DNA of 64,000 nt, from assembly GCF_023822045.1 (NCBI RefSeq), contig NZ_CP084712.1, positions 992,001 to 1,056,000 of the forward strand. The letters are read 5' to 3'. The stretch's first letter is position 1, and each line of letters opens with the position of its first letter. The notes below the pieces were generated by a model. It saw nothing but the letters and a program-made list of their open reading frames with translations. It was not told the DNA's origin and made no database searches. Of the stretch, positions 1-8,633 are shown in pieces. This stretch comes from Sphingopyxis sp. USTB-05. Lineage in GTDB: Bacteria > Pseudomonadota > Alphaproteobacteria > Sphingomonadales > Sphingomonadaceae. Made by a program: the position numbers and the translations under genes.

Positions 1-1079
1 TCGACGTCGACGCCGACCGCGATCCGACCGCCTTCGGCGCCATAGATCGTCGATTTGCCGAACTTCACCATCATCGGGCCGACCTTTGGCAATTCGAAAG
101 GCCGCAGTGATCGTTTGGCGAGCGCACGGTCGACGACGGGCTGAAGCTGTGCGTAATCCGCGATGACGGGCACGCGCACGTCGAGATGCGGTTTCGGAAT
201 CTCACGAACCAGCCGGGGTAGCGGCGTGGGGGTGGGGTCGGCCGGTCGGTTCGACACGAAGGTCTCGGTTACCGCTTCCAGCCCGAGATTCAGATTGATC
301 CGCTGCCCATCCACCCGGTAGCCGCCATAAAGGATACGCTGCGGTGTCACGCGCATCCACACCGGCGGATTTTCGCGGTTGAGTTCAAGCGACGTGAAGC
401 TCTGTCGCCATACGTCGGCGGCCTGTTTACGGATATCGATCTTTGCGATCTCGCGGTTTACCTCGCGCTCGACGTCCGCGACGACGGGCTTCAGCTTCGC
501 GTCGGCCTGATCGGTGAAGGTGATGCGGCGGCCCAGAAAATCGATCCCGGGGGCCTTGGTCCAGCCATAGGTAATGCGCGCCTTGCCCCGGGTGCGCCAG
601 TCGGGAGTAAGCTCGATACGGATGCGGGCGTGCGCCATCGCGGCACCGGTTGCCGTCTCGCCCTTGAGCACGCCGCCGACGTCGCGTGCCGCGATCGTGG
701 CCCGAAGCGGAACGTCGACGACGATCTCGCTCCCTTCGCCGCGCAGTCGCAGCGGGCCGCGCGTCACTTGGCCGACGATCGTGCAGGCGATCGGCGGCGT
801 GACCTTGACCTTCTTGCCAAAGACTTTGACCCGTTGGGGCTGGATGCAAGCGCGCTCGCGCTGGTCGATCGTCCACAGCGTCCTCGGGACCGCGCGTTCG
901 AGCGCCTGCTTGAGCGATGCCGTGTTGGCGTTGATCGGCACCGCGATCAGCGACTTTTGCGTCGGAGAGGGCGCCTTGTCGGTGGCGCGCGGTGGCGCCG
1001 TGACCTCGGTCTGACGGTCGCAGGCGGATAAGGCGGCGGCCAGCAGCAATGTCGCGGTCGTCAGTCGAACAAGACGCAT
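1..1079 (-). CDS. DUF4403 family lipoprotein (partial)
   Basis: The reading frame is open from an ATG at 1079 to the window edge, so the C-terminus is missing (about 359 residues seen). The N-terminus is a lipoprotein signal: a hydrophobic stretch followed by the lipobox LSAC, with Cys at about residue 20. The mature part resembles the DUF4403 family: an opening segment of the type SLIAVPINANTASLKQALE, and later a long run of beta-rich sequence containing the phrase DFLGRRITFTDQADAK. DUF4403 proteins are envelope proteins of unknown function, so only a periplasmic, membrane-anchored location is claimed. The gene stands alone; an intergenic repeat separates it from rimO. Recognition of the family is from memory of its pattern. 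Confidence 0.75.
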   Translation of the reverse strand, partial: MRLVRLTTATLLLAAALSACDRQTEVTAPPRATDKAPSPTQKSLIAVPINANTASLKQALERAVPRTLWTIDQRERACIQPQRVKVFGKKVKVTPPIACTIVGQVTRGPLRLRGEGSEIVVDVPLRATIAARDVGGVLKGETATGAAMAHARIRIELTPDWRTRGKARITYGWTKAPGIDFLGRRITFTDQADAKLKPVVADVEREVNREIAKIDIRKQAADVWRQSFTSLELNRENPPVWMRVTPQRILYGGYRVDGQRINLNLGLEAVTETFVSNRPADPTPTPLPRLVREIPKPHLDVRVPVIADYAQLQPVVDRALAKRSLRPFELPKVGPMMVKFGKSTIYGAEGGRIAVGVDV

Positions 1080-1444
1080 ATGGTGCCCCTGATGCGGTAT
1101 CTGCCCCTTATAACAGCGGAGATGTTAAGCCGTTCCTTGCGCTGGCGCGGGTAAGGGAAATGGCGAAAATCTCCGCAACTTCACTCGGAAACGGCGTTTC
1201 ATAGGCAAGCCGTCACCCATCTTCGTCACCCGAGACTCGATCCAGGCGCGCGCTGGCCGTGCTTGAAAAGCGGGATCCCGGATCAAGTCCGGGATGACGA
1301 AGAAAAGAAATGGAGGCAACTTTTGAAACCGCAGAAAACTGCGAAACTTCACTCGCAATTCGCTGTTCGGAGGGGCGGGCAGGCGTCATCGTGCAAGGCT
1401 ATGCGGCCCGCACAATGTAGGACAGCGATTTTCGCAAACGCTGG
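1080..1444. other. Intergenic region with one palindromic repeat
   Basis: No convincing gene lies here. The short open frames have no ribosome binding site and overlap the repeat at 1270-1298. The stretch separates two genes that are both on the minus strand, so it holds the promoter of the DUF4403 gene and the 3' end of rimO transcription. I could not identify a clear terminator with a T-run. Confidence 0.6.
1270..1298. repeat. Intergenic palindromic repeat, family A (single unit)
   Basis: The unit begins GCGGGATCCCGGATCAAG and ends CCGGGATGAC. Its core CCCGGATCAAGTCCGGG is an imperfect palindrome. The same unit, direct or inverted, recurs at 6295-6370, 12342-12543, 20742-20830 and 24348-24420. 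It resembles the REP-type elements scattered through sphingomonad genomes. Confidence 0.8.
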
Positions 1445-2812
1445 TTAGACGACGACCCCGAACAGGTCATGCTCATCGGCGTCTTCGATCGCGACGTCGA
1501 CGATATCGCCGGCCTTGAGGCTCGCCGCGACGTCGCGAAGATAGACATGGCCGTCGATTTCGGGCGCATCGGCCTGTGAGCGGCCTGTGGCGCCGATGCT
1601 GCCCTCTTCGTCGGCTTCACCGACTTCGTCGATGATGACGGGCAGGGTACGGCCGATCTTGGCTTCGAGCTTGGCGGCGCTGATCGCGGCGGTCTTTGCC
1701 ATGATGCGCTGGTAACGCTCTTCCTTGACCTCTTCGGGCACCTGATCGTCGAGCGCATTCGCTTGCGCTCCCGCGACGGGTTCGAAGCGGAAGGCGCCGA
1801 CGCGGTCGAGCTGCGCTTCGTCGAGCCAGTCGAGAAGATATTGGAAATCGGCCTCGGTCTCGCCCGGGAAGCCGACGACGAAGCTCGATCGGATCGAGAT
1901 GTCGGGGGCGATCTGGCGCCAGCTTTTCAGCCGTTCGAGCACCTTCGCTTCGTTCGCGGGGCGCTTCATGCGCTTGAGGACGCTCGGGCTCGCATGCTGG
2001 AAAGGGATGTCCAGATAGGGAGTCAGCAGCCCTTCGGCCATCAGCGGGATTACTGCGTCGACGTGCGGATAGGGGTAGACGTAATGGAGGCGGACCCATG
2101 GGGCATGGCCTTCGCTGGTCTTGAGCTGTCCCAGTTCGCGCGCGAGGTCGGTCATATGCGCGCGGACTTCGCGGCCGTGCCACTGGCGCGGGTCGTGACG
2201 AATGTCGACGCCATAGGCCGATGTGTCCTGGCTGATGACCAGCAGTTCCTTGGTCCCCGCGGCGACAAGCTTTTCGGCCTCGCGCAGCACCGCGTCGATG
2301 CGGCGGCTGACGAGTTTGCCGCGCAGATCGGGGATGATGCAGAAGGAGCAGCTATGGTTGCAGCCTTCGGAAATCTTGAGATAGCTGTAGTGGCGCGGCG
2401 TGAGCTTCAGCCCGCCCTCTGGGACGAGGTCGATGAAGGGGCCTTGCGTCGGCGGCGCGGCGTCGTGGACAGCGTCGACGACCTGCTCATATTGATGCGC
2501 GCCGGTAACCGCGAGCACATTGGGGAAGCGCGCGCGAATAACCTCGGCCTCGTTCCCCATACAGCCGGTAACGATGACGCGGCCATTCTCCGCCATTGCT
2601 TCACCGATCGCCTCGAGGCTCTCTTCCTTCGCCGAGTCGAGGAAGCCGCAGGTGTTGACGAGCACGACGTCGGCGCCCGCATAGTCGGGCGACAGGCCGT
2701 AGCCGTCGGCGCGCAGCTTGGTCAGAATCCGCTCGCTGTCGACCAATGCCTTGGGGCAGCCGAGCGAAACCATGCCGACCTTCGGCTGGGTGGGGAGGGT
2801 TTTGACTGTCAT
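1445..2812 (-). CDS. rimO: Ribosomal protein S12 methylthiotransferase
   Basis: RimO is a radical-SAM enzyme that adds a methylthio group to an aspartate of ribosomal protein S12. The order of domains fits: an N-terminal MTTase domain with cluster-binding Cys at residues 19, 55 and 84, a radical-SAM motif CxxxCxxC at Cys151, Cys155 and Cys158 ([13 protein letters not shown]), and a C-terminal TRAM domain ([30 protein letters not shown] lies in this region). The length of 455 residues is usual for the family. The motif [12 protein letters not shown] near the N-terminus separates RimO from the related tRNA enzyme MiaB. The gene is apparently monocistronic and divergent from the DUF423 gene. Confidence 0.95.
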   Translation of the reverse strand: MTVKTLPTQPKVGMVSLGCPKALVDSERILTKLRADGYGLSPDYAGADVVLVNTCGFLDSAKEESLEAIGEAMAENGRVIVTGCMGNEAEVIRARFPNVLAVTGAHQYEQVVDAVHDAAPPTQGPFIDLVPEGGLKLTPRHYSYLKISEGCNHSCSFCIIPDLRGKLVSRRIDAVLREAEKLVAAGTKELLVISQDTSAYGVDIRHDPRQWHGREVRAHMTDLARELGQLKTSEGHAPWVRLHYVYPYPHVDAVIPLMAEGLLTPYLDIPFQHASPSVLKRMKRPANEAKVLERLKSWRQIAPDISIRSSFVVGFPGETEADFQYLLDWLDEAQLDRVGAFRFEPVAGAQANALDDQVPEEVKEERYQRIMAKTAAISAAKLEAKIGRTLPVIIDEVGEADEEGSIGATGRSQADAPEIDGHVYLRDVAASLKAGDIVDVAIEDADEHDLFGVVV

Positions 2813-2986
2813 GATTGGCGGGGCGCATAGGGGATTTTTTGGCGTTTGTCACCATGGCTGTGCTTGGCACGGCCCACATCCTTCTTCATCGCCCCTGATT
2901 TGATGCAGGATCGCGAGGCATCGCCTTCTCCCTCTTGTCGCCCTATAGCGCGACGCATCGGCATGGCATTGCAAGGGTGGTGGAGC

Positions 2987-3313
2987 ATGATTGGCGTATT
3001 TGCGGCGATTTCGGCAGCGATTGCGGTGGCGGCGGGCGCATTCGGCGCGCATGGCGCATCGGGACCACAGGAAGCCGAATGGCTGCGCACCGGCGGGCTG
3101 TACCAGTTGATCCACGCGGTCGCGGCGATCGCGATCATGGGCATCGCGCGCGGGCCGGCAATCATGTTGCTCGTCGGGGCGGCGCTGTTCGCCGTCACCC
3201 TCTATGTCATGGCGCTTGGCGGGCCGCGTTGGCTGGGCGCGGTGACGCCGATCGGTGGGACCTTGCTGATTGCCGGCTGGCTTTGGGCCGGCTGGCTTTA
3301 CTGGCGGAATTAA
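2987..3313 (+). CDS. DUF423 family small membrane protein
   Basis: The protein has about 108 residues and is almost entirely hydrophobic, with roughly four transmembrane helices and the family hallmark AGAFGAHG near the N-terminus. DUF423 proteins (the YgdD type) are inner-membrane proteins of unknown function. I chose the ATG at 2987 because the protein then begins directly with the first helix, as in relatives. An in-frame ATG at 2963 is possible. The gene converges with the K+ channel gene, overlapping it by 4 bases at the 3' ends. Confidence 0.75.
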   Translation: MIGVFAAISAAIAVAAGAFGAHGASGPQEAEWLRTGGLYQLIHAVAAIAIMGIARGPAIMLLVGAALFAVTLYVMALGGPRWLGAVTPIGGTLLIAGWLWAGWLYWRN

Positions 3314-4365
3314 TCGGCTTCGCACGTCTCGCAGTTGACGACCTCGACGATCATGTCGCCCGCCTGCAGCATGTTCGTTTCCTCTTCCCAAAAGCCATAG
3401 GGCTTGCCGCCGCGATAGATGCGCAGGCCGCGCCCGCCGCTCGCGAGCCGGTCTAGGCTGCCGCCGATTTCCTCGCCGCTGACTGGACGCTCGCGCAGTT
3501 GCACCTTGCCCCCGATTGCGGCGAGATCGGCCATATAGTCGGCGACATGCTCGCCCTGCGCCGATCCCGCGAGGAGCAGCCCGGTGAAGCTGACGGGATT
3601 GATGACGTTCGTCGCCCCCGCCTGCCGCGCGAGCAGTTCATTGTCCTGCGCGCGGATGACGACGCTGATCGGGACATGCGGGGCAAGATGGCGGACGGTC
3701 AGCACGATGAGGATCGAACTGTCGTCGCGTCCCGCCGAGACGAGGACGGTGTGCGCCTTGGCGATCTGGACGTCGATTAGCGTGTCGTCGTTCGAAGCGT
3801 CGCCCTGCAGCACGTTGCAACCGACGGCCTCGGCCGCCTGGATACGCGGGCCCGACTGGTCGATGACGACGATGCAGGCGGGATCGGTGCCGCGCGCGAT
3901 GAGTTCGCGAACCGCCTCCGCTCCGCTGGTGCCGTAACCGAGCACGACATAATGGTCGGTGAGCTTTGCCTGGATGCGAGCCATGCGCCATTTTTCCCAT
4001 GTGCGTTTGAGGACGAAATTATAGGCGGTGCCGACGAAAATGAAGAGCACCATGATGCGGATCGGGGTGACGATCACCGCCTCGATCAGCCGCGAACGGT
4101 CGGACACCGGTGCGATGTCGCCAAAGCCCGTCGTCGTGACCGAAATCATCGTGAAATAGACGACGTCGAGGAAGCTGATCTGCCCGTCGTGGCTGTCCTT
4201 CAGCCCGGCGCGGTCGATCCAGTGGACGAGCACGACGATCGCGATCAAGAAGAAAGCCACGCCGAGCCGCGTGATGACGTCGGCCCAGATCGGCCAATTA
4301 CTCGCGCGCTTCAGCGGGCGAAATATATGCGGCATTTTCAGCTTGTCGGACGGCCGACGGCTCAT
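3310..4365 (-). CDS. Potassium channel with RCK/TrkA-N domain
   Basis: This is a two-transmembrane K+ channel subunit of 351 residues. A first helix (about residues 33-50) is followed by a pore loop with the filter TTTGFGD at residues 77-83, then a second helix. The cytoplasmic half is a TrkA-N (RCK) Rossmann domain with the nucleotide-binding turn GYGTSG at about residue 145 and an acidic residue in VVIDQSG, followed by a TrkA-C-like tail. The filter has GFG where the commonest form is GYG; GFG also conducts K+ in known channels. The ATG at 4365 overlaps the stop of the upstream lipoprotein gene in an ATGA junction (4362-4365), so translation is probably coupled. Confidence 0.88.
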   Translation of the reverse strand: MSRRPSDKLKMPHIFRPLKRASNWPIWADVITRLGVAFFLIAIVVLVHWIDRAGLKDSHDGQISFLDVVYFTMISVTTTGFGDIAPVSDRSRLIEAVIVTPIRIMVLFIFVGTAYNFVLKRTWEKWRMARIQAKLTDHYVVLGYGTSGAEAVRELIARGTDPACIVVIDQSGPRIQAAEAVGCNVLQGDASNDDTLIDVQIAKAHTVLVSAGRDDSSILIVLTVRHLAPHVPISVVIRAQDNELLARQAGATNVINPVSFTGLLLAGSAQGEHVADYMADLAAIGGKVQLRERPVSGEEIGGSLDRLASGGRGLRIYRGGKPYGFWEEETNMLQAGDMIVEVVNCETCEAD

Positions 4366-5423
4366 CGGGGCGGCAACTGCTTCATCGGATCGACTGGTAT
4401 GCGATTTTTGCGGAGCTGGAAATGGAGTTGCGACGTCCGGACCTGACCCGTCGCCCCTGCGCGCCCGATGACGTCGCCCATGCGGACGCTCTGGCCGCGT
4501 TTCACGTCGATCCGCCCCGCATGGCCATAAGCGCTGACCCAGCCGCTGCCATGGTTGATCAGGATGAGCCCGCCATAGACGCCGATCTGGTCGCCGGCAT
4601 AAGCGACGACGCCGCCCGCGGTCGCGCGGATCGGGGTTCCGACCGCGGCGGCGATGTTGATTCCGTCGCTGCCTCCGCCGGATGCGGTGGGGCCGAAGCG
4701 CGTCAATATCGGTCCGTTGAGCGGCCATTCGAAGCGGCCGGCGAAATAGGCGGGTTCGGCGATCGCGGTGGTGACCGGCTGGCGCGGCGCGGCGCTGCCT
4801 GCGGTCGGTCGGGCCGCTTCGGCGAGTGCGGGCTGGCTGCCGGTCAGGATGTCGTCGATGTCGAGGCGGAAAGCGGCGGCGCGGGCACCGACATCGACCG
4901 TATCGCGCGGAAGGGCACGCGCGTCGGAGGGGAGGCGGAGTCGCTGACCGATGCGCAGGATATAGGGTTCGGAAAGCGCGTTGATTGTGATGATCTCGCC
5001 CCAATCGACGCCATAGGCCGCGGCGATGCCGATGCCTGTCTCGCCCGCGCCGACGCGGTGATAGAGGCCGGCGGGAACGCGGAGTTCCTGACCGAAGCGG
5101 AGCGTGTAGGGCGGCGCGAGGTCGTTCTCGATCGCAAGCGCCTCCGACCCCACGCCCGTTTTCTCACCGACCGCGCGGAGCGTGTCGCCGGGGCGGACCG
5201 AATAGACGCCGGCGTTCACGCGCACGGCATCGGTCGTGACGGATTTCAGCGTCCAGGTCGGGCGTTCATAGACGCCCGAGGCTTCGCCGAGCGGGCGGCG
5301 TTCGACGTCCGGTGTTGCGGGCGGCTGAGCGGGCCATGATGGCGGTGTCGGTGCCGCCGGAATACATCCGGCGAGCGATGCGGCGCAGAGCATCACGGCG
5401 ATATGATATCGGAATTCCCCCAT
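4362..5423 (-). CDS. NlpD/EnvC-like LysM-LytM lipoprotein
   Basis: The 353-residue protein has a lipobox ending at Cys20 (LAGC), two LysM peptidoglycan-binding repeats (about residues 74-117 and 121-165), and a C-terminal LytM/M23 domain (about residues 235-350). The LytM zinc ligands are degenerate. The usual HxGxD segment reads SDGINI, and the usual HLHF reads QLHF. This matches the non-catalytic NlpD class, which activates cell-wall amidases at the septum rather than cutting murein. The neighbour surE supports the assignment, since surE and nlpD are linked in many proteobacteria. The gene ends in an ATGA overlap with the K+ channel gene. Confidence 0.85.
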   Translation of the reverse strand: MGEFRYHIAVMLCAASLAGCIPAAPTPPSWPAQPPATPDVERRPLGEASGVYERPTWTLKSVTTDAVRVNAGVYSVRPGDTLRAVGEKTGVGSEALAIENDLAPPYTLRFGQELRVPAGLYHRVGAGETGIGIAAAYGVDWGEIITINALSEPYILRIGQRLRLPSDARALPRDTVDVGARAAAFRLDIDDILTGSQPALAEAARPTAGSAAPRQPVTTAIAEPAYFAGRFEWPLNGPILTRFGPTASGGGSDGINIAAAVGTPIRATAGGVVAYAGDQIGVYGGLILINHGSGWVSAYGHAGRIDVKRGQSVRMGDVIGRAGATGQVRTSQLHFQLRKNRIPVDPMKQLPPR

Positions 5424-5509
5424 AGCCTGCCTTTGCCAAAGCGAGAGCGCGGTGGCTAGACTTCTGTATCACTGTGGGACGGAATTTCCGGTCTGTTGGG
5501 CCGGAGCCG

Positions 5510-6274
5510 TCAGCCGCCGTAGGCGCCGCGCAATGCCGCCAGCGACGCGTCATGCGTCAGGTCGAGCTGGAGCGGGGTGACCGAGATATAATTGTCGTCG
5601 ATCGCCTCCAGGTCGCTGTCGTGGCCGAGGCTGTGCTCAATCCCATGGAGGCCGAACCAATAATAAAGATAGCCGCGCGGGTCGGTGCCCTCGACGATCG
5701 AGCCGCGGCCATAGTCGTGGAAGCCCTGGCGGGTGACGCGGATGCCCTGCACCTCTTCGGCCGGGATCGCGGGGAAGTTGATATTGATCAGCGTGCGTGG
5801 CGCCATCTGCATATCGAGCAACGGGCGAAGGACCTTGGAGCCCCATGCCGCGGCGGCTTCGAAGGGCACGCTGTCGCCCATGCCTTCCTTGGCATAAACC
5901 TGGCTGAGCGCGATCGAGGGGATGCCCGCGAGCGCGCCTTCGATCGCCGCCGAGACCGTCCCCGAGTAAGTGATGTCGTCGCCAAGGTTGGCGCCGCGGT
6001 TGACCCCGGACAGGATCAGGTCGGGCTTTTCGGGCATCAGCTTGCCGATCGCCATCATCACCGAATCGGTCGGGGTACCGCTGCACGACCAGCGGCGCTC
6101 TTCGTGCTGGCGGATGCGGACGGGGCGCGAAAGGGTGAGCGAGTGGCCGGCGCCCGACTGTTCCTCGGCGGGGGCGCAGACCCAGATATCGTCGCTAAGC
6201 TCGCGTGCGATCGCTTCCAGAACCGCCATGCCGGGGGCGTGATAGCCGTCGTCGTTGGTGAGGAGGATGCGCAC
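5510..6274 (-). CDS. surE: 5'/3'-nucleotidase SurE
   Basis: SurE is a metal-dependent nucleoside monophosphate phosphatase linked to stationary-phase survival. The 254-residue protein starts MRILLTNDDGYHAPG, giving the metal ligands Asp8 and Asp9. Ser40 (EEQSGAGHS) and Asn92 (SGVNRGANLG) complete the site. The length is typical. It lies upstream of the NlpD-like gene on the same strand with an 86-base gap, so the two could be co-transcribed. A pair of family A repeats lies between it and serS. Confidence 0.95.
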   Translation of the reverse strand: MRILLTNDDGYHAPGMAVLEAIARELSDDIWVCAPAEEQSGAGHSLTLSRPVRIRQHEERRWSCSGTPTDSVMMAIGKLMPEKPDLILSGVNRGANLGDDITYSGTVSAAIEGALAGIPSIALSQVYAKEGMGDSVPFEAAAAWGSKVLRPLLDMQMAPRTLININFPAIPAEEVQGIRVTRQGFHDYGRGSIVEGTDPRGYLYYWFGLHGIEHSLGHDSDLEAIDDNYISVTPLQLDLTHDASLAALRGAYGG

Positions 6275-6294
6275 GTTTCTGGTCTTTCTCTTTT

Positions 6295-6370
6295 CGTCAC
6301 CCCGGACTTGATCCGGGGTCCCGCTCTGCGACGTTGAGAAGCGGGACCCCGGATTTAGTCCTGGGTGACG
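6295..6370. repeat. Intergenic palindromic repeat, family A (inverted pair)
   Basis: Two units face each other: the first begins GTCACCCCGGACTTGATCCG and the second begins GCGGGACCCCGGATTTAG. About 14 bases separate them. As RNA the pair could fold into one long hairpin. It fills the space between surE and serS. Confidence 0.8.
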
Positions 6371-6375
6371 ATGGT

Positions 6376-7656
6376 TTAGGTGGCCGGCGTCAGGCGGGTG
6401 ATTCCGCCCATATAAGGTAGCAATGCCGCCGGAACAGTGACGCTGCCGTCGGCCTGCTGGTAATTTTCCAACACCGCGACCAGCGTGCGGCCCACGGCGA
6501 GGCCCGAACCGTTCAGCGTGTGGACGAACTCGTTGTTCTTCGCGCCCTCTCGGCGGAAGCGCGCGTTCATGCGGCGCGCCTGAAAATCGCCGCAGGTCGA
6601 ACAGCTCGAAATCTCGCGATAGGCGTTCTGGCCGGGCAGCCAGACTTCGAGATCATAGGTCTTGCGTGCCGAAAAGCCCATGTCGCCGCTGCACAGCAGC
6701 ATCTTGCGATAGGGCAGGTCGAGCGCTTCGAGAATCACCTCTGCCGCGCGCGTCTTGCGTTCAAGCTCGGCGTCCGAATCCTCGGGCCGGACGATCGAGA
6801 CAAGCTCGACCTTCCAGAACTGGTGCTGGCGAATATAGCCGCGCGTGTCGCGCCCGGCCGACCCTGCCTCGGAACGGAAGCAGGGGGTCAGCGCGGTCAT
6901 GCGGATCGGCAGATCGGCCTCGGGCAGGATTTCCTCGCGCACCGCATTGGTCAGGCTCATCTCCGACGTCGAGATAAGCCAGCGTCCATCGGTGGTCTGG
7001 AACAGATCCTCGCGAAACTTGGGAAGCTGCGTCGTGCCATAGGCGGCTTCGTCGCGGACCATCAGCGGGGTCGCGCATTCGGTGTAGCCGGCCTCGATCG
7101 TCTGCTTGTCGATCATGAACTGGCCAAGCGCGCGTTCGAGCCGCGCCATCTGCCCTTTCAGAAAGGCGAAGCGCGCGCCCGACATCTTGCCTGCGGTTTC
7201 GAAGTCGAGACCGAGCGCGGGCGCGAAATCGGCATGTTCCTGCGGGGTGAAGTCGAAGCTGCGCGGCGTGCCCCAGCGGGCGATCTCGACATTGCCGTCT
7301 TCATCCTCGCCATCGGGGACGCCGTCGGCAGGGAGGTTCGGGAGCGCGGCGAGGATGTCCTGCAGCGCGGCAAGCTGCTCGCGCTCGGCGTCTTCCTTGG
7401 CGGGGAGTGCGGTCTTGAGGTCGGCGACTTCGGCCTTCAGCGCCTCGGCCTTGTCCTTGTCGCCCTGTGCCATCGCCTGGCCGATCAGCTTCGACGCTTC
7501 GTTGCGGCGCGCGAGCGAGCCCTGAATTTCGGTCTGCAACGCGCGCAGCGACGCATCGGCCGCCACGATCTGAGCGGACAGGGGTTCGAGGCCGCGGCGC
7601 GCGAGGCCGGCGTCGAACGCTTCGGGATTTTCCCGGATCAGGCGGATATCGTGCAT
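6376..7656 (-). CDS. serS: Serine--tRNA ligase
   Basis: Class II aminoacyl-tRNA synthetase that charges tRNA-Ser, 426 residues. The N-terminal coiled-coil arm spans about residues 25-110. Class II motif 2 is the region around [20 protein letters not shown], the serine-site segment is [15 protein letters not shown], and motif 3 is [19 protein letters not shown] chose the ATG at 7656 ([12 protein letters not shown]), the usual start of the family, rather than an ATG 12 codons upstream. The C-terminus ends just before the family A repeats. Confidence 0.96.
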   Translation of the reverse strand: MHDIRLIRENPEAFDAGLARRGLEPLSAQIVAADASLRALQTEIQGSLARRNEASKLIGQAMAQGDKDKAEALKAEVADLKTALPAKEDAEREQLAALQDILAALPNLPADGVPDGEDEDGNVEIARWGTPRSFDFTPQEHADFAPALGLDFETAGKMSGARFAFLKGQMARLERALGQFMIDKQTIEAGYTECATPLMVRDEAAYGTTQLPKFREDLFQTTDGRWLISTSEMSLTNAVREEILPEADLPIRMTALTPCFRSEAGSAGRDTRGYIRQHQFWKVELVSIVRPEDSDAELERKTRAAEVILEALDLPYRKMLLCSGDMGFSARKTYDLEVWLPGQNAYREISSCSTCGDFQARRMNARFRREGAKNNEFVHTLNGSGLAVGRTLVAVLENYQQADGSVTVPAALLPYMGGITRLTPAT

Positions 7657-7699
7657 GCGCCGCGCTATGGCGTTGCCGCCCGCGCGGCGCAAGCCCGTC

Positions 7700-8167
7700 T
7701 TAGCGTTCCACTAACTTGGCGAGCTGGCCGATCGCGGTGCCCCAGCCTTCGTAGAAACCCATCTCGTCATGCTTGGCGCTGTCCTCGGGCGTCTTGTGGA
7801 GGACGCGCGCCGAATAGAGGGTGCCGCCGTCCTTCGCTTCGAAGGTCAGGATCGCGGTCAGCGCGAGCCATGGCTCGGTCGGTTGCCAGCCTTCGGTCAG
7901 GACGGTGGTGAAGACGAGGCGCTCGTTCGGGACCGCTTCGAGGAAGCAGCCATCGACATGCGGCTGGAAATCGGTGCCGGCAGCCTCGCGCATCCGCGTC
8001 ACGAACCCGCCGCCGGGCCGGAGGTCGAGTTTGACGACCTGGCATTCGATCGGCGCGGGGATCCACCATTTCGCGAGATTTTCCGGCACGCTCCACGCGT
8101 CCCAGACCGCCGACGGCGGCGCGGCGATCAGGCGGGAGATGGTGAGGGTCGTGTCGTGGGTCATCAT
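7700..8167 (-). CDS. SRPBCC (AHSA1-like) domain protein
   Basis: The 155-residue protein is a START/Bet v1-like SRPBCC domain of the AHSA1 type. It opens with [16 protein letters not shown], has the usual turn LAKWWIPAP and a long C-terminal helix with [15 protein letters not shown]. Such proteins bind hydrophobic ligands; the ligand is unknown. It begins in an ATGA overlap (8164-8167) with the stop of the ArsR-type regulator, an arrangement often seen for ArsR/SRPBCC pairs. The overlap decides between the two adjacent ATG codons. Confidence 0.85.
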   Translation of the reverse strand: MMTHDTTLTISRLIAAPPSAVWDAWSVPENLAKWWIPAPIECQVVKLDLRPGGGFVTRMREAAGTDFQPHVDGCFLEAVPNERLVFTTVLTEGWQPTEPWLALTAILTFEAKDGGTLYSARVLHKTPEDSAKHDEMGFYEGWGTAIGQLAKLVER

Positions 8168-8505
8168 GCTTGCTCCGGGGGTGTTTGCGATTCGACGAAG
8201 GCGGCAAGGCGATCGGTGCGGCCCTGCCAGATGGCGCGTTGGCGCGAGAGCCAATCCTCCGCCGCCGCGAGCCGTTCGGCATCGACGCGGCAGGTGCGGA
8301 CGCGGCCGTGCTTTTCGGTGTGGATCAGCCCCGACGTTTCGAGCACCGTCAGATGTTTGAGGAAGGCGGGGAGGCCCATTTCGAACGGTTCGGATAGCTG
8401 CTTCACCGGCGCGGCGCCTTTGAGAAGGCGGCTGACGACCGCGCGGCGCGTCGGGTCGGCGAGCGCATGGAACAGCGAATCGAGCGAGGCTTGTTGGTTC
8501 ACCAT
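8164..8505 (-). CDS. ArsR family transcriptional regulator
   Basis: Winged-helix repressor of the ArsR/SmtB family, 113 residues. It opens with the family pattern LFHALADPTRRAVVSRLLKGAAPVKQL and has a recognition region LPAFLKHLTVLETSGLIHTEK. No cysteine metal site is visible, so it belongs to the metal-independent branch usually paired with SRPBCC genes. It is the first gene of a two-gene operon with the SRPBCC protein and probably controls that operon. The AT-rich sequence at 8510-8535 is the likely promoter. Confidence 0.88.
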   Translation of the reverse strand: MVNQQASLDSLFHALADPTRRAVVSRLLKGAAPVKQLSEPFEMGLPAFLKHLTVLETSGLIHTEKHGRVRTCRVDAERLAAAEDWLSRQRAIWQGRTDRLAAFVESQTPPEQA

Positions 8506-8559
8506 ATGGAGAACTATATAGATAGTTTCCTATATGGCAAACTGATTCGTGCGGACCAG

Positions 8560-8590
8560 AAAAAAGGGCCGTCCCGAAGGGCGGCCCTTA
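8560..8590 (-). terminator. Rho-independent terminator of the serine-rich protein gene
   Basis: AGGGCCG pairs with CGGCCCT around a ten-base loop. On the minus strand the stem is followed by a run of six T. It lies about 45 bases past the stop of the gene ending at 8634. Confidence 0.85.
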
Positions 8591-8633
8591 GTTCGGTGGT
8601 CAGGGTTAGCCCCCCAAACCGCCAGTGGATCTC

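Noticed and set aside
1763..2830. A 355-codon plus-strand frame over rimO
   Set aside because: It lies opposite the clearly coding rimO and its product matches no family. It is a shadow frame.
3310..5004. A single 564-codon frame across the K+ channel and NlpD-like genes
   Set aside because: The N-terminal part is Arg-rich shadow sequence of the NlpD-like gene. The channel starts at 4365 in an ATGA overlap.
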